64,000 nucleotides of DNA from Orychophragmus violaceus (taxonomy: Eukaryota > Streptophyta > Magnoliopsida > Brassicales > Brassicaceae): contig CM058230.1 in NCBI GenBank assembly GCA_030180135.1, positions 107,251,503 through 107,315,502 of the forward strand, in the 5' to 3' direction. Shown piece by piece: positions 14,021-28,500 of this stretch. A program made the translations under genes and the position numbers. The notes beneath the pieces are model-generated. The model did not search any database. It was given only the letters and a program-made list of their open reading frames with translations, and was not told the DNA's origin. The first letter of the stretch is position 1, and every line of letters starts with the position of its first letter.

Positions 14021-17000
14021 CATATACCGTCATTTTTTTTTCACCCGTTTCCTCCACCACACCTCCTTACTGTCCATATGAGGGGTTTTGGTCGTGGTAC
14101 TTTCGAAAAAACTCGACCCGATTCTTCCCAGGACATGAACACTTGGTTTTTCATGCACCGCGACTGTCCCACGGTGCATAGGATCAGTCCACGATCAGTT
14201 TATCATATACCATCATTTTTTTTTTCACCTGTTTCCTCCACCACACCTCCTTACTGTCTATATGAGGGGTTTTGGTCGTGGTACTTTCGAAAAAACTCGA
14301 CCCGATCCTTCCCGGGACATGAACACTTGGTTTTTCATGCACCGCGACTGTCCCACGGTGCATAGGATCAGTCCACGATCAGTTTATCATATCCCGTCAT
14401 TTTTTTTTCACCCGTTTCCTCCACCACACCTCCTTACTGTCTATATGAGGGGTTTTGGTCGGGGTACTTTCTAAAAAACTCGACCCGATCCTTCCCGGTA
14501 CATGAACACTTGGTTTTTCATGCACCGCGACTGTCCCACGGTGCATAGGATCAGTCCACGATCAGTTTATCATATACCGTCATTTTTTTTTTCACTTGTT
14601 TCCTCCACCACACCTCCTTACTGTCCATATGAGGGGTTTTGGTCGTGTTACTTTCGAAAAAACTCGACCCGATACTTCCCGGGACATGAACACTTGGTTT
14701 TTCATGCACCGCGACTGTCCCACGGTGCATAGGATCAGTCCACGATCAGTTTATCCTATCCCGTCATTTTTTTTCACCCGTTTCCTCCACCACACCTCAT
14801 TACTGTCTATATGAGGGGTTTTGGTCGTGGTACTTTCGAAAAAACTCGACCCAATCCTTCCCGGGACATGAACACTTGGTTTTTCATGCATCGCGACTGT
14901 CCCACGGTGCATAGGATCAGTCCACGATCGGTTTATCATATACCGTCATTTTTTTTTTCACTTGTTTCCTCCACCACACCTCCTTACTGTCCATATGAGG
15001 GGTTTTGGTCGTGTTACTTTCGAAAAAACTCGACCCGATACTTCCCGGGACATGAACACTTGGTTTTTCATGCACCGCGACTGTCCCACGGTGCATAGGA
15101 TCAGTCCACGATCAGTTTATCCTATCCCGTCATTTTTTTTTCACCTGTTTCCTCCACCACACCTCCTTACTGTCTATATGAGGGGTTTTGGTCGTGGTAC
15201 TTTCGAAAAAACTCGACCCGATCCTTCCCGGGACATGAACACTTGGTTTTTCATGCACCGCGACTGTCCCACGGTGCATAGGATCATTCCACGATCAGTT
15301 TATCATATACCGTCATTTTTTTTTCACCCGTTTCCTCCACCACACCTCCTTACTGTCCATATGAGGGGTTTTGGTCGTGGTACTTTCGAAAAAACTCGAC
15401 CCGATTCTTCCCGGGACATGAACACTTGGTTTTTCATGCACCGCGACTGTCCCACGGTGCATAGGATCAGTCCACGATCAGTTTATCCTATCCCGTCATT
15501 TTTTTTTCACCCGTTTCCTCCACCACACCTCATTACTGTCTATATGAGGGGTTTTGGTCGTGGTACTTTCGAAGAAACTCGACCCAATCCTTCCCGGGAC
15601 ATGAACACTTGGTTTTTCATGCACCGCGACTGTCCCACGGTGCATAGGATCAGTCCACGATCGGTTTATCATATACCGTCATTTTTTTTTCACTTGTTTC
15701 CTCCACCACACCTCCTTACTGTCCATATGAGGGGTTTTGGTCGTGGTACTTTCGAAAAAACTCGACCCGATCCTTCCCGGGACATGAACACTTGGTTTTT
15801 CATGCACCGCGACTGTCCCACGGTGCATAGGATCAGTCCACGATCAGTTTATCATATACCGTCATTTTTTTCACATGTTTCCTCCACCACACCTCCTTAC
15901 TGTCCATATGAGGGGTTTTGGTCGTGGTAATTTCGAAAAAACTCGACCTGATCCTTCCCGGGACATGAACACTTGGTTTTTCATGCACCGCGACTGTCCC
16001 ACGGTGCATAGGATCAGTCCACGATCAGTTTATCCTATCCCGTCATTTTTTTTCACCTGTTTCCTCCACCACACCTCCTTACTGTCTATATGAGGGGTTT
16101 TGGTCGTGGTACTTTCGAAAAAACTCGACCCGATCCTTCCCGGGACATGAACACTTGGTTTTTCATGCACCGCGACTGTCCCACGGTGCATAGGATCAGT
16201 CCACGATCAGTTTATCATATACCGTCATTTTTTTCACATGTTTCCTCCACCACACCTCCTTACTGTCCATATGAGGGGTTTTGGTCGTGGTAATTTCGAA
16301 AAAAATCAACCCGATCCTTCCCGGGACATGAACACTTGGTTTTTCATGCACCGCGACTGTCCCACGGTGCATAGGATCAGTCCACGATCGGTTTATCATA
16401 TACCGTCATTTTTTTTTCACCCGTTTCCTCCACCACACCTCCTTACTGTCTATATGAGGGGTTTAGGTCGTGGTACTTTCGAAAAAACTCGACCCGATCC
16501 TTCCCGGGACATGAACACTTGGTTTTTCATGCACCGCGACTGTCCCACGGTGCATAGGATCAGTCCACGATCAGTTTATCATATCCCGTCATTTTTTTTT
16601 CACCCGTTTCCTCCAGCACACCTCCTTACTGTCTATATGAGGGGTTTTGGTCATGGTACTTTCGAAAAAACTCGACCCGATCCTTCCCGGGACATGAACA
16701 CTTGGTTTTTCATGCACCGCGACTGTCCCACGGTGCATAGGATCAGTCCACGATCAGTTTATCATATACCGTCATTTTTTTTTCACCCGTTTCCTCCACC
16801 ACACCTCCTTACTGTCCATATGAGGGGTTTTGGTCGTGGTACTTTCGAAAAAACTCGACCCGATTCTTCCCGGGACATGAACACTTGGTTTTTCATGCAC
16901 CGCGACTGTCCCACGGTGCATAGGATCAGTCCACGATCAGTTTATCATATACCATCATTTTTTTTTCACCTGTTTCCTCCACCACACCTCCTTACTGTCT

Positions 17001-20000
17001 ATATGAGGGGTTTTGGTCGTGGTACTTTCGAAAAAACTCGACCCGATCCTTCCCGGGACATGAACACTTGGTTTTTCATGCACTGCGACTGTCCCACGGT
17101 GCATAGGATCAGTCCACGATCAGTTTATCATATCCCGTCATTTTTTTCTCACCCGTTTCCTCCACCACACCTCCTTACTGTCTATATGAGGGGTTTTGGT
17201 CGGGGTACTTTCGAAAAAACTCGACCCGATCCTTCCCGGTACATGAACACTTGGTTTTTCATGCACCGCGACTGTCCCACGGTGCATAGGATCAGTCCAC
17301 GATCAGTTTATCATATACCGTCATTTTTTTTTCACTTGTTTCCTCCACCACACCTCCTTACTGTCCATATGAGGGGTTTTGGTCGTGTTACTTTCGAAAA
17401 AACTCGACCCGATACTTCCCGGGACATGAACACTTGGTTTTTCATGCACCGCGACTGTCCCACGGTGCATAGGATCAGTCCACGATCAGTTTATCATATA
17501 CCATCATTTTTTTTTCACCTGTTTCCTCCACCACACCTCCTTACTGTCTATATGAGGGGTTTTGGTCGTGGTACTTTCGAAAAAACTCGACCCGATCCTT
17601 CCCGGGACATGAACACTTGGTTTTTCATGCACCGCGACTGTCCCACGGTGCATAGGATCAGTCCACGATCGTTTTATCATATACTGTCATTTTTTTTTTC
17701 ACCCGTTTCCTCCACCACACCTCCTTACTGTCTATATGAGCGGTTTTGGTCGTGGTACTTTCGAAAAAACTCGACCCGATCCTTCCCGGGACATGAACAC
17801 TTGGTTTTTCATGCACCGCGACTGTCCGACGGTGCATAGGATCAGTCCACGATCAGTTTATCATATCCCGTCATTTTTTTTTCACCCGTTTCCTCCACCA
17901 CACCTCCTTACTGTCTATATGAGGGGTTTTGGTCGTGGTACTTTCGAAAAAACTCGACCCGATCCTTCCCGGGACATGAACACTTGGTTTTTCATGCACC
18001 GCGACTGTCCCACGGTGCATAGGATCAGTCCACGATCAGTTTATCCTATCCCGTCATTTTTTTTTCACCTGTTTCCTCCACCACACCTCCTTACTGTCTA
18101 TATGAGGGGTTTTGGTCGTGGTACTTTCGAAAAAACTCGACCCGATCCTTCCCGGGACATGAACACTTGGTTTTTCATGCACCGCGACTGTCCCACGGTG
18201 CATAGGATCAGTCCACGATCAGTTTATCCTATCCCGTCATTTTTTTTTCACCTGTTTCCTCCACCACACCTCCTTACTGTCTATATGAGGGGTTTTGGTC
18301 GTGGTACTTTCGAAAAAACTCGACCCGATCCTTCCCGGGACATGAACACTTGGTTTTTCATGCACCGCGACTGTCCCACGGTGCATAGGATCAGTCCACG
18401 ATCAGTTTATCATATACCGTCATTTTTTTCACATGTTTCCTCCACCACACCTCCTTACTGTCCATATGAGGGGTTTTGGTCGTGGTACTTTCGAAAAAAC
18501 TCGACCCGATCCTTCCCGGGACATGAACACTTGGTTTTTCATGCACCGCGACTGTCCCACGGTGCATAGGATCAGTCCACGATCGGTTTATCATATACCG
18601 TCATTTTTTTTTTCACCCGTTTCCTCCACCACACCTCCTTACTGTCTATATGAGGGGTTTAGGTCGTGGTACTTTCGAAAAAACTCGACCCGGTCCTTCC
18701 CGGGACATGAACACTTGGTTTTTCATGCACCGCGACTGTCCCACGGTGCATAGGATCAGTCCACGATCAGTTTATCATATCCCGTCATTTTTTTTTCACC
18801 CGTTTCCTCCACCACACCTCCTTACTGTCTATATGAGGGGTTTGGGTCGTGGTACTTTCGAAAAAACTCGACCCGATCCTTCCCAGGACATGAACACTTG
18901 GTTTTTCATGCAACGCGACTGTCCCACGGTGCATAGGATCAGTCCACGATCAGTTTATCATATACCGTCATTTTTTTTTCACCCGTTTCCTCCACCACAC
19001 CTCCTTACTGTCCATATGAGGGGTTTTGGTCGTGGTACTTTCGAAAAAACTCGACCCGATTCTTCCCGGGACATGAACACTTGGTTTTTCATGCACCGCG
19101 ACTGTCCCACGGTGCATAGGATCAGTCCACGATCAGTTTATCATATACCATCATTTTTTTTTTCACCTGTTTCCTCCACCACACCTCCTTACTGTCTATA
19201 TGAGGGGTTTTGGTCGTGGTACTTTCGAAAAAACTCGACCCGATACTTCCCGGGACATGAACACTTGGTTTTTCATGCACCGCGACTGTCCCACGGTGCA
19301 TAGGATCAGTCCACGATCAGTTTATCATATACCATCATTTTTTTTTCACCTGTTTCCTCCACCACACCTCCTTACTGTCTATATGAGGGGTTTTGGTCGT
19401 GGTACTTTCGAAAAAACTCGACCCGATCCTTCCCGGGACATGAACACTTGGTTTTTCATGCACCGCGACTGTCCCACGATGCATAGGATCAGTCCACGAT
19501 CAGTTTATCATATACCGTCATTTTTTTCACATGTTTCCTCCACCACACCTCCTTACTGTCCATATGAGGGGTTTTGGTCGTGGTACTTTCGAAAAAACTC
19601 GACCCGATCCTTCCCGGGACATGAACACTTGGTTTTTCATGCACCGCGACTGTCCCACGGTGCATAGGATCAGTCCACGATCGGTTTATCATATACCGTC
19701 ATTTTTTTTTTCACCCATTTCCTCCACCACACCTCCTTACTGTCTATATGAGGGGTTTAGGTCGTGGTACTTTCGAAAAAACTCGACCCGATCCTTCCCG
19801 GGACATGAACACTTGGTTTTTCATGCACCGCGACTGTCCCACGGTGCATAGGATCAGTCCACGATCAGTTTATCATATCCCGTCATTTTTTTTTCACCCG
19901 TTTCCTCCACCACACCTCCTTACTGTCTATATGAGGGGTTTTGGTCGTGGTACTTTCGAAAAAACTCGACCCGATCCTTCCCGGGACATGAACACTTGGT

Positions 20001-23000
20001 TTTTCATGCACCGCGACTGTCCCACGGTGCATAGGATCAGTCCACGATCAGTTTATCATATACCGTCATTTTTTTTTCACCCGTTTCCTCCACCACACCT
20101 CCTTACTGTCCATATGAGGGGTTTTGGTCGTGGTACTTTCGAAAAAACTCGACCCGATTCTTCCCAGGACATGAACACTTGGTTTTTCATGCACCGCGAC
20201 TGTCCCACGGTGCATAGGATCAGTCCACGATCAGTTTATCATATACCATCTTTTTTTTTTTCACCTGTTTCCTCCACCACACCTCCTTACTGTCTATATG
20301 AGGGGTTTTGGTCGTGGTACTTTCGAAAAAACTCGACCCGATCCTTCCCGGGACATGAACACTTGGTTTTTCATGCACCGCGACTGTCCCACGGTGCATA
20401 GGATCAGTCCACGATCAGTTTATCATATCCCGTCATTTTTTTTTCACCCGTTTCCTCCACCACACCTCCTTACTGTCCATATGAGGGGTTTTGGTCGTGG
20501 TACTTTCGAAAAAACTCGACCCGATCCTTCCCGGTACATGAACACTTGGTTTTTCATGCACCGCGACTGTCCCACGGTGCATAGGATCAGTCCACGATCG
20601 GTTTATCATATACCGTCATTTTTTTTTTCACTTGTTTCCTCCACCACACCTCCTTACTGTCCATATGAGGGGTTTTGGTCGTGTTACTTTCGAAAAAACT
20701 CGACCCGATACTTCCCGGGACATGAACACTTGGTTTTTCATGCACCGCGACTGTCCCACGGTGCATAGGATCAGTCCACGATCAGTTTATCCTATCCCGT
20801 CATTTTTTTTTCACCCGTTTCGTCCACCACACCTCCTTACTGTCTATATGAGGGGTTTTGGTCGTGGTACTTTCGAAAAAACTCGACCCGATCCTTCCCG
20901 GGACATGACCACTTGGTTTTTCATGCACCGCGACTGTCCCACGGTGCATAGGATCAGTCCACGATCAGTTTATCATATACCGTCATTTTTTTTTCACCCG
21001 TTTCCTCCACCACACCTCCTTACTGTCCATATGAGGGGTTTTGGTCGTGGTACTTTCGAAAAAACTCGACCCGATTCTTCCCGGGACATGAACACTTTGT
21101 TTTTCATGCACCGCGACTGTCCCACGGTGCATAGGATCAGTCCACGATCAGTTTATCATATACCATCATTTTTTTTTCACCTGTTTCCTCCACCACACCT
21201 CCTTACTGTCTATATGAGGGGTTTTGGTCGTGGTACTTTCGAAAAAACTCGACCCGATCCTTCCCGGGACATGAACACTTGGTTTTTCATGCACCGCGAC
21301 TGTCCCACGGTGCATAGGATCAGTCCACGATCAGTTTATCATATCCCGTCATTTTTTTTTCACCCGTTTCCTCCACCACACCTCCTTACTGTCTATATGA
21401 GGGGTTTTGGTCGGGGTACTTTCGAAAAAACTCGACCCGATCCTTCCCGGTACATGAACACTTGGTTTTTCATGCACCGCGACTGTCCCACGGTGCATAG
21501 GATCAGTCCACGATCAGTTTATCATATACCGTCATTTTTTTTTCACCTGTTTCCTCCACCACACCTCCTTACTGTCTATATGAGGGGTTTTGGTCGTGGT
21601 ACTTTCGAAAAAACTCGACCCGATCCTTCCCGGGACATGAACACTTGGTTTTTCATGCACCGCGACTGTCCCACGGTGCATAGGATCAGTCCACGATCAG
21701 TTTATCATATACCGTCATTTTTTTCACATGTTTCCTCCACCACACCTCCTTACTGTCCATATGAGGGGTTTTGGTCGTGGTACTTTCGAAAAAACTCGAC
21801 CCGATCCTTCCCGGGACATGAACACTTGGTTTTTCATGCACCGCGACTGTCCCACGGTGCATAGGATCAGTCCACGATCGGTTTATCATATACCGTCATT
21901 TTTTTTTTCACCCGTTTCCTCCACCACACCTCCTTACTGTCTATATGAGGGGTTTAGGTCGTGGTACTTTCGAAAAAACTCGACCCGGTCCTTCCCGGGA
22001 CATGAACACTTGGTTTTTCATGCACCGCGACTGTCCCACGGTGCATAGGATCAGTCCACGATCAGTTTATCATATCCCGTCATTTTTTTTTCACCCGTTT
22101 CCTCCACCACACCTCCTTACTGTCTATATGAGGGGTTTGGGTCGTGGTACTTTCGAAAAAACTCGACCCGATCCTTCCCAGGACATGAACACTTGGTTTT
22201 TCATGCAACGCGACTGTCCCACGGTGCATAGGATCAGTCCACGATCAGTTTATCATATACCGTCATTTTTTTTTCACCCGTTTCCTCCACCACACCTCCT
22301 TACTGTCCATATGAGGGGTTTTGGTCGTGGTACTTTCGAAAAAACTCGACCCGATTCTTCCCGGGACATGAACACTTGGTTTTTCATGCACCGCGACTGT
22401 CCCACGGTGCATAGGATCAGTCCACGATCAGTTTATCATATACCATCATTTTTTTTTCACCTGTTTCCTCCACCACACCTCCTTACTGTCTATATGAGGG
22501 GTTTTGGTCGTGGTACTTTCGAAAAAACTCGACCCGATCCTTCCCGGGACATGAACACTTGGTTTTTCATGCACCGCGACTGTCCCACGGTGCATAGGAT
22601 CAGTCCACGATCGGTTTATCATATACTGTCATTTTTTTTTTCACCCGTTTCCTCCACCACACCTCCTTACTGTCTATATGAGCGGTTTTGGTCGTGGTAC
22701 TTTCGAAAAAACTCGACCCGATCCTTCCCGGGACATGAACACTTGGTTTTTCATGCACCGCGACTGTCCCACGGTGCATAGGATCAGTCCACGATCAGTT
22801 TATCATATCCCGTCATTTTTTTTTCACCCGTTTCCTCCACCACACCTCCTTACTGTCTATATGAGGGGTTTTGGTCGTGGTACTTTCGAAAAAACTCGAC
22901 CCGATCCTTCCCGGGACATGAACACTTGGTTTTTCATGCACCGCGACTGTCCCACGGTGCATAGGATCAGTCCACGATCAGTTTATCCTATCCCGTCATT

Positions 23001-25527
23001 TTTTTTTCACCTGTTTCCTCCACCACACCTCCTTACTGTCTATATCAGGGGTTTTGGTCGTGGTACTTTCGAAAAAACTCGACCCGATCCTTCCCAGGAC
23101 ATGAACACTTGGTTTTTCATGCAACGCGACTGTCCCACGGTGCATAGGATCAGTCCACGATCAGTTTATCATATACCGTCATTTTTTTTCACTTGTTTCC
23201 TCCACCACACCTCCTTACTGTCCATATGAGGGGTTTTGGTCGTGTTACTTTCGAAAAAACTCGACCCGATACTTCCCGGGACATGAACACTTGGTTTTTC
23301 ATGCACCGCGACTGTCCCACGGTGCATAGGATCAGTCCACGATCAGTTTATCATATACCATCATTTTTTTTTCACCTGTTTCCTCCACCACACCTCCTTA
23401 CTGTCTATATGAGGGGTTTTGGTCGTGGTACTTTCGAAAAAACTCGACCCGATCCTTCCCGGGACATGAACACTTGGTTTTTCATGCACCGCGACTGTCC
23501 CACGGTGCATAGGATCAGTCCACGATCGGTTTATCATATACTGTCATTTTTTTTTTCACCCGTTTCCTCCACCACACCTCCTTACTGTCTATATGAGCGG
23601 TTTTGGTCGTGGTACTTTCGAAAAAACTCGACCCGATCCTTCCCGGGACATGAACACTTGGTTTTTCATGCACTGCGACTGTCCCACGGTGCATAGGATC
23701 AGTCCACGATCAGTTTATCATATCCCGTCATTTTTTTTTCACCCGTTTCCTCCACCACACCTCCTTACTGTCTATATGAGGGGTTTTGGTCGTGGTACTT
23801 TCGAAAAAACTCGACCCGATCCTTCCCGGGACATGAACACTTGGTTTTTCATGCACCGCGACTGTCCCACGGTGCATAGGATCAGTCCACGATCAGTTTA
23901 TCCTATCCCGTCATTTTTTTTTCACCTGTTTCCTCCACCACACCTCCTTACTGTCTATATGAGGGGTTTTGGTCGTGGTACTTTCGAAAAAACTCGACCC
24001 GATCCTTCCCGGGACATGAACACTTGGTTTTTCATGCACCGCGACCGTCCCACGGTGCATAGGATCAGTCCACGATCAGTTTATCATATACCGTCATTTT
24101 TTTCACATGTTTCCTCCACCACACCTCCTTACTGTCCATATGAGGGGTTTTGGTCGTGGTACTTTCGAAAAAACTCGACCCGATCCTTCCCGGGACATGA
24201 ACACTTGGTTTTTCATGCACCGCGACTGTCCCACGGTGCATAGGATCAGTCCACGATCGGTTTATCATATACCGTCATTTTTTTTTTCACCCGTTTCCTC
24301 CACCACACCTCCTTACTGTCTATATGAGGGGTTTAGGTCGTGGTACTTTCGAAAAAACTCGACCCGGTCCTTCGCGGGACATGAACACTTGGTTTTTCAT
24401 GCACCGCGACTGTCCCACGGTGCATAGGATCAGTCCACGATCAGTTTATCATATCCCGTCATTTTTTTTTCACCCGTTTCCTCCACCACACCTCCTTACT
24501 GTCTATATGAGGGGTTTTGGTCGTGGTACTTTCGAAAAAACTCGACCCGATCCTTCCCATGACATGAACACTTGGTTTTTCATGCAACGCGACTGTCCCA
24601 CGGTGCATAGGATCAGTCCACGATCAGTTTATCATATACCGTCATTTTTTTTTCACCCGTTTCCTCCACCACACCTCCTTACTGTCCATATGAGGGGTTT
24701 TGGTCGTGGTACTTTCGAAAAAACTCGACCCGATTCTTCCCGGGACATGAACACTTGGTTTTTCATGCACCGCGACTGTCCCACGGTGCATAGGATCAGT
24801 CCACGATCAGTTTATCATATACCATCATTTTTTTTTTCACCTGTTTCCTCCACCACACCTCCTTACTGTCTATATGAGGGGTTTTGGTCGTGGTACTTTC
24901 GAAAAAACTCGACCCGATCCTTCCCGGGACATGAACACTTGGTTTTTCATGCACCGCGACTGTCCCACGGTGCATAGGATCAGTCCACGATCAGTTTATC
25001 ATATCCCGTCATTTTTTTCACCCGTTTCCTCCACCACACCTCCTTACTGTCTATATGAGGGGTTTTGGTCGGGGTACTTTCGAAAAAACTCGACCCGATC
25101 CTTCCCGGTACATGAACTCTTGGTTTTTCATGCACCGCGACTGTCCCACGGTGCATAGGATCAGTCCACGATCAGTTTATCATATACCGTCATTTTTTTT
25201 TTCACTTGTTTCCTCCACCACACCTCCTTACTGTCCATATGAGGGGTTTTGGTCGTGTTACTTTCGAAAAAACTCGACCCGATACTTCCCGGGACATGAA
25301 CACTTGGTTTTTCATGCACCGCGACTGTCCCACGGTGCATAGGATCAGTCCACGATCAGTTTATCATATACCATCATTTTTTTTTCACCTGTTTCCTCCA
25401 CCACACCTCCTTACTGTCTATATGAGGGGTTTTGGTCGTGGTACTTTCGAAAAAACTCGACCCGATCCTTCCCGGAACATGAACACTTGGTTTTTCATGC
25501 ACCGCGACTGTCCCACGGTGCATAGGA
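14021..25527. repeat. Satellite sub-block with interspersed copies of older segments
   Basis: About 63 monomers with no foreign sequence. Recognisable segment copies: about 18391-19300 recurs at 21686-22600 (offset 3295 bp, 18 monomers) and in diverged form at 24065-24970 (a further 2379 bp, 13 monomers), all carrying CGACCCGGTCC followed by a CATGCAACGCGAC monomer. Monomers with TATGAGCGGTTTTGG occur at 17736, 22678 and 23593, the last two 915 bp (5 monomers) apart. The stretch 19489-20400 is collinear with 25528-26440 at offset 6039 bp (33 monomers). The marker TTTCTAAAAAACTCG at 14468 places 13.5-15.1 kb as an outlying copy of the 10-monomer repeat. Confidence 0.8.
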
Positions 25528-28500
25528 TCAGTCCACGATCAGTTTATCATATACCGTCATTTTTTTCACATGTTTCCTCCACCACACCTCCTTACTGTCC
25601 ATATGAGGGGTTTTGGTCGTGGTACTTTCGAAAAAACTCGACCCGATCCTTCCCGGGACATGAACACTTGGTTTTTCATGCACCGCGACTGTCCCACGGT
25701 GCATAGGATCAGTCCACGATCGGTTTATCATATACCGTCATTTTTTTTTTCACCCATTTCCTCCACCACACCTCCTTACTGTCTATATGAGGGGTTTAAG
25801 TCGTGGTACTTTCGAAAAAACTCGACCCGATCCTTCCCGGGACATGAACACTTGGTTTTTCATGCACCGCGACTGTCCCACGGTGCATAGGATCAGTCCA
25901 CGATCAGTTTATCATATCCCGTCATTTTTTTTTCACCCGTTTCCTCCACCACACCTCCTTACTGTCTATATGAGGGGTTTTGGTCGTGGTACTTTCGAAA
26001 AAACTCGACCCGATCCTTCCCGGGACATGAACACTTGGTTTTTCATGCACCGCGACTGTCCCACGGTGCATAGGATCAGTCCACGATCAGTTTATCATAT
26101 ACCGTCATTTTTTTTTCACCCGTTTCCTCCACCACACCTCCTTACTGTCCATATGAGGGGTTTTGGTCGTGGTACTTTCGAAAAAACTCGACCCGATTCT
26201 TCCCAGGACATGAACACTTGGTTTTTCATGCACCGCGACTGTCCCACGGTGCATAGGATCAGTCCACGATCAGTTTATCATATACCATCATTTTTTTTTT
26301 CACCTGTTTCCTCCACCACACCTCCTTACTGTCTATATGAGGGGTTTTGGTCGTGGTACTTTCGAAAAAACTCGACCCGATCCTTCCCGGGACATGAACA
26401 CTTGGTTTTTCATGCACCGCGACTGTCCCACGGTGCATAGGATCAGTCCACGATCAGTTTATCATATCCCGTCATTTTTTTTTCACCCGTTTCCTCCACC
26501 ACACCTCCTTACTGTCTATATGAGGGGTTTTGGTCGGGGTACTTTCTAAAAAACTCGACCCGATCCTTCCCGGTACATGAACACTTGGTTTTTCATGCAC
26601 CGCGACTGTCCCACGGTGCATAGGATCAGTCCACGATCAGTTTATCATATACCGTCATTTTTTTTTCACTTGTTTCCTCCACCACACCTCCTTACTGTCC
26701 ATATGAGGGGTTTTGGTCGTGTTACTTTCGAAAAAACTCGACCCGATACTTCCCGGGACATGAACACTTGGTTTTTCATGCACCGCGACTGTCCCACGGT
26801 GCATAGGATCAGTCCACGATCAGTTTATCCTATCCCGTCATTTTTTTTCACCCGTTTCCTCCACCACACCTCATTACTGTCTATATGAGGGGTTTTGGTC
26901 GTGGTACTTTCGAAAAAACTCGACCCAATCCTTCCCGGGACATGAACACTTGGTTTTTCATGCATTGCGACTGTCCCACGGTGCATAGGATCAGTCCACG
27001 ATCGGTTTATCATATACCGTCATTTTTTTTTCACTTGTTTCCTCCACCACACCTCCTTACTGTCCATATGAGGGGTTTTGGTCGTGTTACTTTCGAAAAA
27101 ACTCGACCCGATACTTCCCGGGACATGAACACTTGGTTTTTCATGCACCGCGACTGTCCCACGGTGCATAGGATCAGTCCACGATCAGTTTATCCTATCC
27201 CATCATTTTTTTTTCACCTGTTTCCTCCACCACACCTCCTTACTGTCTATATGAGGGGTTTTGGTCGTGGTACTTTCGAAAAAACTCGACCCGATCCTTC
27301 CCGGGACATGAACACTTGGTTTTTCATGCACCGCGACTGTCCCACGGTGCATAGGATCAGTCCACGATCAGTTTATCATATACCGTCATTTTTTTCACAT
27401 GTTTCCTCCACCACACCTCCTTACTGTCCATATGAGGGGTTTTGGTCGTGGTACTTTCGAAAAAACTCGACCCGATCCTTCCCGGGACATGAACACTTGG
27501 TTTTTCATGCACCGCGACTGTCCCACGGTGCATAGGATCAGTCCACGATCGGTTTATCATATACCGTCATTTTTTTTTCCACCCATTTCCTCCACCACAC
27601 CTCCTTACTGTCTATATGAGGGGTTTAGGTCGTGGTACTTTCGAAAAAACTCGACCCGATCCTTCCCGGGACATGAACACTTGGTTTTTCATGCACCGCG
27701 ACTGTCCCACGGTGCATAGGATCAGTCCACGATCAGTTTATCATATCCCGTCATTTTTTTTTCACCCGTTTCCTCCACCACACCTCCTTACTGTCTATAT
27801 GAGGGGTTTTGGTCATGGTACTTTCGAAAAAACTCGACCCGATCCTTCCCGGGACATGAACACTTGGTTTTTCATGCACCGCGACTGTCCCACGGTGCAT
27901 AGGATCAGTCCACGATCAGTTTATCATATACCGTCATTTTTTTTTCACCCGTTTCCTCCACCACACCTCCTTACTGTCCATATGAGGGGTTTTGGTCGTG
28001 GTACTTTCGAAAAAACTCGACCCGATTCTTCCCAGGACATGAACACTTGGTTTTTCATGCACCGCGACTGTCCCACGGTGCATAGGATCAGTCCACGATC
28101 AGTTTATCATATACCATCATTTTTTTTTCACCTGTTTCCTCCACCACACCTCCTTACTGTCTATATGAGGGGTTTTGGTCGTGGTACTTTCGAAAAAACT
28201 CGACCCGATCCTTCCCGGGACATGAACACTTGGTTTTTCATGCACCGCGACTGTCCCACGGTGCATAGGATCAGTCCACGATCAGTTTATCATATCCCGT
28301 CATTTTTTTTTCACCCGTTTCCTCCACCACACCTCCTTACTGTCTATATGAGGGGTTTTGGTCGGGGTACTTTCTAAAAAACTCGACCCGATCCTTCCCG
28401 GTACATGAACACTTGGTTTTTCATGCACCGCGACTGTCCCACGGTGCATAGGATCAGTCCACGATCAGTTTATCATATACCGTCATTTTTTTTTCACTTG